From the NCBI GenBank assembly GCA_030280995.1, contig JASXTE010000010.1, forward strand, positions 27,458,823-27,522,822: a stretch of DNA of 64,000 nt, in the 5' to 3' direction. The notes under the pieces are model-generated. The model saw only the letters and a program-made list of their open reading frames with translations. It had not been told where the DNA came from and did no database searches. Shown piece by piece: positions 58,840-64,000 of the stretch (positions are counted from its first letter, which is position 1; every line of letters begins with the position of its first letter). The DNA is from Hemileia vastatrix. Taxonomy: Eukaryota; Basidiomycota; Pucciniomycetes; Pucciniales; Zaghouaniaceae. The translations under genes were made by a program, and so were the position numbers.

Positions 58840-60752
58840 ATGGAAGAAGATTTTATAGACATGTAAGTTCATGTTTTGCTTATCATTTTTCTATATTTCT
58901 TTAATACTTTCTCAACCATTATATTATTAATATGAAAAGTAAAACATCATCTCGTACTTGCTGAAAGCATACAGGATAATGTTTTGCTTTTCATAATAAT
59001 AATTAGATTGTTTGTACTTTACCTTTAATTTATTGATTTTTAAGTTGTTTCAAAGTCTCGTACTTGCTGAAAGCATACAGGACAATGCTACAATTTAAAA
59101 ATTAATAATTTATTGAAGTATAACTTTCTAAGTCAATATATTGATCAGAGCAAGATTTTTCATTTTATATATGTGGATATCATAATTCCGTAAATTTTTT
59201 AATATTACTAGTGTATTGGAGTTATACTTTCATTATATTATTAATATTAAGTGTAGAGCCAAATCTCGTACTTGCTGAATGCATACAGGATAAAGCTATA
59301 CTCTTTATATGTATAATTTAATAAAGTATACCTTTGAAACGCTTTCTTAATATTTGAAATAAAGAAAAAGTATATAAATTTACTAATATGTAGATATGCT
59401 AACTTTTGTATTTCTAATATTGAAGATATGATAAAGTTAAAGGTATCATTGACTGATAATTGAAATTATGTTACTATTTTCTAATTTTTGATTTTTTTCT
59501 ATTTTAAATCAAAATTGAATTCTCTTAGGATTGAACCATCAATGAGTAACGATTTGAAAAAAAAAAAACGGCCAGGGAAGAACTCTAACAATAGGTGGGC
59601 GAAAGACATTGCTACTGGAATGAAACTTGTAAACGCTCTTGGAATGGATACAAACGGGAAGAAGCCACATTTCTATGCACGATCTTATGCAAATAATATG
59701 ACAGATTGCAATAATTATTACAATTTTTTTCCTGGATGTAGTATTTATAAACCAAAAGGTGTCTTAATACCTAATGTTCTTGTGCAGACTTTTGAAATTC
59801 ATGAGCTCAAAGAACTAGATATGTTAGAAGCTACGGTGCGATGCATTAAGGATCTTTCTTACTGCGAACATGAAATTAAAAATAATGGTTATCATCAAAG
59901 AGCTGGTGGTTTTGGAAAAATGTTTGGTGGTGGCTTTATTTTAGATAGAAAGAAATCTTTACATATTCGTAAGTATCACTTTTTTTAATTTAAATACTGA
60001 ATTTTTGAATGCTTTTCCTTGCAGATGAATACACTGATGATATTGTAAAAACGGATGAATATAAAAAACGAATGAAGAGGATTGCAATGTACTTTGAATA
60101 TTTTTTTAAAAAAATATCATATGTAAAGTACAATGAGGCAACTAATCTTTGTGCAAAACTTGGTATTCCTGGATTTTCAAAAGTTTCTAGTGAAGAAGAC
60201 GGTGTACCGTTTGCTAGTAATTTAACTTGGACATCTGGAGGGAATGGTAATGGGTTCTCTAATGAGGTTCATCTCGATAAGGATGCAAGTGAGTATACTT
60301 TAGGAATATTTTTTCCTAAAGATACAGAAAAAAACACCATTCATATGAAGTATGATAAGACCCAACCACGACAAATAGGTGGAGAACTTATGTTTCCCGA
60401 AATTCGAAGTAAAATCAACTTTGAAGCAACTAATGGAATAACAGTGACATTATGGCCTGCCAATCAACTAAGGCATTTTACCTCAAGATGTCATGAAATT
60501 CCTGGCTTCACTAGGATAGGTTCTTCTATTCAAATCAGCACTAGACTTTTTCATGCTATAGAAAAGCTTAATGTTTTTGATATTGATATTTCAGAATACT
60601 TAGAAATTAAAACAGAAAAATTTAGGTTAGAATATTTGATTAGTGCTTTGAGAGTTTTTTTGAAAAGAGATGACTTAATAGAGGAAGAAATAGAATCAGC
60701 AAAGTATTATTTATCTAATGTTAAGACAAATCTAAAAAATCTAGATATATAA
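58840..60752 (+). CDS. TET-like 2OG-Fe(II) dioxygenase, three exons
   Basis: Exons 58840-58862, 59529-59968 and 60025-60752 give 396 residues with consistent phases. Introns are GTAAGT...TTAG (666 bases) and GTAAGT...GCAG (56 bases). Fold evidence: HLD at 237-239 and HFTS with His 305 form the iron-binding HxD...H triad; an arginine downstream (about 317 or 328) is the candidate 2-oxoglutarate ligand; G-G-E-L in between fits the double-stranded beta helix. Residues 18-25 (KKKKRPGK) look like a nuclear signal. The protein resembles the family annotated in Puccinia as Tet-like 2OG-Fe(II) oxygenase. Related fungal TET/JBP enzymes oxidise methylcytosine or thymine, but the substrate here is unknown. 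No lesion is visible. It could be a host gene or transposon cargo. The tiny first exon is inferred; ATG 59541 is an alternative start. Confidence 0.75.
58950..59294 (+). repeat. Three copies of a 31-bp repeat in intron 1 of the dioxygenase gene
   Basis: Copies at 58950-58980, 59056-59086 and 59264-59294 share the core CTCGTACTTGCTGAA-GCATACAGGA with two or three changes between them, spaced 106 and 208 bases apart in otherwise AT-rich sequence. Each ends in ATACAG/GA, compatible with a 3' splice site, and holds TACTTGC...GCATAC, a short imperfect stem. Confidence 0.8.
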
Positions 60753-61551
60753 ATATTAAAAATTTATATTATATATACACAACTTAATGCAAATTTAAAC
60801 ATGATAAATACTGGGAGTAGCTGTAACATTTTCAGTTTTGATAATTATAGTATTATCTATTTCTTTTATTTGTGAAATAAAATAATTTTTTTTCATAATA
60901 TTATAAGAAAATTTGATTTACTTTTGAGGAAATATATAAGTTGTGAAATCTTTAAATGTCATTTTTATTAAATTGGTAGCAAAGGTTCTAAAATAAAAAA
61001 AACTATAATAAAGAATTTGAAATATATTAGCCATAAAAATGTGCTTTTAATGCTACCAAATTAACTGTATAGTATTTTAGGTCAAACAGGCTTATTAATA
61101 AAAAAGGTAATAATAAAGAGTTGAAGAAAGAATTTTGAATCAATGATAGATTAAATTGTATTTTTTTAAGAATGTACTCATTTAATTATTTAAATTGTTC
61201 TACTTCTGATTAAAAATGTTACAATCAACGAAAATATTTGTAATAAATAATAGATTATATAATATTAAAGGTAAAGTAACAAAACTAGAGCAGTTATCAT
61301 ATTTTTATATAAACAATAAAATATTTAAGAATTTAATACAAGTATTTGAAATCATATAAGTAGATTTTAAAATCTTTGTTATTGCTGGACTTACAATAAT
61401 TTTTTTTAATAATTAATTTAGAAAATCATGTCAAAGGTTACTTAATAAATTTCAAAGATGGTCACATTTTTGACGTATTTGAAGGAAAATAACTTGAATT
61501 ATACAAGATATATCATATAGAAAGAACTTTATCTATTTACATGTTGGAATA
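60753..61551. other. Convergent intergenic region
   Basis: About 800 bases between the 3' ends of the two genes. AT-rich, no open frame. AATAAA-like poly(A) signals occur on the plus strand (60878-60885) as expected after the dioxygenase gene. Confidence 0.5.
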
Positions 61552-63984
61552 TTAATTTATTGAAAGGCTATGTTTAGCAAAAAAAGGTGATACTGGCTGA
61601 ATGGAGCTCCAGTGATTAAGAAAATCTGCAGAAATAGCCCTAGCAATTCCCGGAGGACTTGGGGTATCAAATTTTAAAGGAAATGGATCACACTTGCCTA
61701 TAAAAGGTTTTATTAATGTTAAAATATAGTTATTTAAATTTTTCCAAATTATTTCTTCCATCAAATGATTTTTTTTTTCATGTAAATTAAGAAACTTAAC
61801 TTCTGATATTACCTCCAAGCAATCAGCTGCTGAAGCCAATCTATGATCTTGAGAGCTCAGAAATAAACCACGGACACCATCAATTATATAGAATGTGAAA
61901 GATTGATATCGGTGGTGGGAGTATTCAGAATTTATTTTGTTTAGTGCAGCCTTTTGTTTCTCTCTCCTTATAGTCAGTTCAGTATTTTCGTTTTTCTCAC
62001 TTGATTGTTGAGCTTCACTAGTCTTGCCACTTGATATTGTTGCAGCACAATATTTTGATTTAAGAATGATAATTGACATAATTATATCAATGATAATATT
62101 GCTGATTTGAAGAAGAGTTGACATTGATATATCACGGGTTTGAAGTGCAGTGGGACCAACTTCTAAGCCATCAGAAATCGGACTCTTCAGATTTGAAAGG
62201 TGAGCTAGAAGCTGAAGACCACGTTCAATTGGACAATCTGAGTTAATGTTTTGATGTGATGGAAGCTGGCTGAATTCATGTGCGGTCAGATAAAGTGAAG
62301 ATGATATAAGAGATACCCATGAAGAACGGCAGTGGTCACTTGGGATCATTAATCTCATGAGCATTCGGATAAGATTGGATTCAGGGTGATCCGTTTTCTT
62401 TGTTGAGGAAAGAATTTCAGTATTTAAACCATCAGGATCACATAAATCTTCCATTTTTTTGAAATCAATATTATCGAGTACCCATAGCTGTGAGCTATCA
62501 ATCTCTAAAAAAATATTTGCTACAAAAGGAAAAAAAAAATAAGTAAAAGAACAAAAGTCAAGACTAAAAATTATGGTAACTTACATAACTCAGTAAGTTT
62601 TGAAAGCCAATCTTCTCCACAAGATTTTTCCCAATGAAAAGTAAACATTGGAATATTTGACATGGGTTCTTGGGAATAAGTAGAAGAGCGTAATTCGAGG
62701 AGAGTAACAATTTCCAACCACGACCTTAGGACCTTTTCCGTGCTGATTCTACCTTTATAAAAATTATGAATTTTACAGAATTCCTCCTGCAAATCAGATT
62801 CTTTTAGAACTGAGGGTGAATAAGTTAGAGGTTTTTTCGATATCTTGATTGGAGTTGATTTCATTGGTAGAGAAGCTTTCAAAGAGGTCAAAGTAGGTAA
62901 TTTAGGAGGTGATGGGTATTGCTTCTTAGAAATGAAGGAATTCGGTGATGAGCTGTTTGAATCATCATCTTTATCAAACATATCAACATGTCTTGAAGAA
63001 GATTTTAAACTTTGCTTTTTTTGATGAACAAGCATAGCTTCATATTCTGATAGTTGATCATCGCTATTTTCATTGCTCTTTTCATCATCTTCATCAGGGA
63101 GAGGGCGTTTATGGATGGAACAATCTACAGCAGGTGAGTTTCTGGTACAAAATATCAAAAGAAAGATAAAAAGTACAATATGTAAGCAATAAAAGAGATA
63201 TATGATTGAATTTTAAAGATAAAAGAATAACAATAAAAAAAAAAGGAAACAAGAATATACTCATTATCAAAACCTTTGCTTTTTTTTTGAGATTTATTAT
63301 TTGATACATCAGAAAATTCATTAGCAGAAGCCGGTTTAATACGTCGAACAAAAGAGGAGCCTTGGGATAATCTCTTTTTCTTGGAGCGGATAACAGGTGT
63401 TTCAAGATTTTCCTTAGAAGTTGAAGCATGAGTTGAAGCTGATGGTTCATCTGTCTCATCATCATCCCTAATGACAATGACTTCATCAGGAGGAATCATA
63501 CCCTCCTCATAAGCTACAAATATATATGAAGAAAAAAAAATATTAACAATCTTATCTACTAATTTAAAAGGAGACAAAAAAGGTGATGAACATACATTTT
63601 TCAAGGCTTTTCACATATTGGAGTAATTCATTACAAGGGTTAGATAAATATGAAGGAGAAGGATTATTGTTAAGGATCTTGACAAGCTCTTCTGTTTTAT
63701 CTCTAGCCAATTCAAGTAAATTGCGATACTGAACTCTCGTTATTTCCTGCCTCTCATTGCTAAGTACAGGAGGGTTAGGTGCCATGCCATGTGGCAGACA
63801 TGGTGCAAGCTCAAAAGCTTCAAAGCGAGTATCAATCAGAGAGTGGGATGAAACACATTTGGGTGCTGGAAAATCAAATTTTTGAAAAAAAAAAGATATA
63901 GAACATAAGTGAAATATATAAATTAAGAGAGAGGAACATGATATACATACAAAGTGGAGGTGTAGGATTTTGTATACTAGACAT
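61552..63984 (-). CDS. Unrecognised 693-residue nuclear-type protein, five exons
   Basis: Exons in gene order: 63951-63984, 63596-63865, 63261-63513, 62585-63141, 61552-62519. All introns are GT-AG, short (65-86 bases in four cases), and every junction keeps the frame, giving 2082 coding bases. Residues 113-121 (VIVIRDDDE) match a SUMO-interacting motif. 144-149 (RSKKKR) looks like a nuclear signal. About 120-330 is acidic, Ser/Lys/Pro-rich and probably disordered. The C-terminal half (about 340-693) is helical and folded-looking, with W and C residues but no motif I know. No transposase or enzyme signature is visible. The ATG lies near the window edge, so an upstream exon is possible. I cannot assign a function. 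The gene faces the dioxygenase tail to tail. Confidence 0.75.
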
Positions 63985-64000
63985 ATTGATTAATGAATAT

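Noticed and set aside
1..64000. tRNA or rRNA genes
   Set aside because: No cloverleaf with GGTTCGAATCC-type T arm and no rRNA-like conserved block was recognised on reading, although no dedicated scan could be run.

Overview
The window reads as nuclear DNA of a large, very AT-rich, repeat-bloated fungal genome. A rust fungus (Pucciniales) is the best guess. The reasons are chromodomain-bearing Ty3/Gypsy elements, short fungal-type introns, and a TET-like 2OG-Fe(II) oxygenase of the kind expanded in rusts. The species cannot be fixed from sequence alone.

Bases 1-51060 are almost entirely transposable elements stacked in one another. The left part holds a clipped LTR inside a Ty1/Copia relic, a 250-bp CACTA-like MITE, and a cluster of three LTRs at 1579-5158, two of them solo with perfect target duplications. 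The core is a nest: a nearly pristine minus-strand Ty3/Gypsy chromovirus (A, 11928-21096, one open 2055-codon Gag-Pol, LTRs differing by about one base) sits inside an older sibling (B, 8131-26463), which itself cut an older LTR. A third element (C, 27350-36061) lies in another old LTR. A plus-strand element (H, from 36689) is split by a minus-strand element (G, 39166-49953), and G carries a second MITE and a solo LTR. At 51061 the Gag gene of H is cut by what looks like the left end of a large CACTA-like DNA transposon whose right end is not in the window.

Bases 51061-64000 differ in character: a 5.6-kb AT-rich stretch without genes, an abrupt GC-richer island made almost wholly of hairpins (56940-57794), then two intact convergent spliced genes. 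These are a 396-residue TET-like dioxygenase (58840-60752, +) and an unrecognised 693-residue protein with a putative SUMO-interacting motif (61552-63984, -). They could be host genes or cargo of the transposon that begins at 51061.

The most interesting signal is a second reading frame of about 170-190 codons lying inside the N-terminal Gag region. It is present in A, B, C and H and recognisable in G. Its protein (basic start, coiled coil, Pro/Gln-rich middle, W-K-W-D motif, HPYQ plus basic tail, ending Trp-stop) is conserved at least as well as the overlapping Gag frame. In H it stays open although the Gag frame has acquired a stop. The hairpin island is the second strong anomaly.
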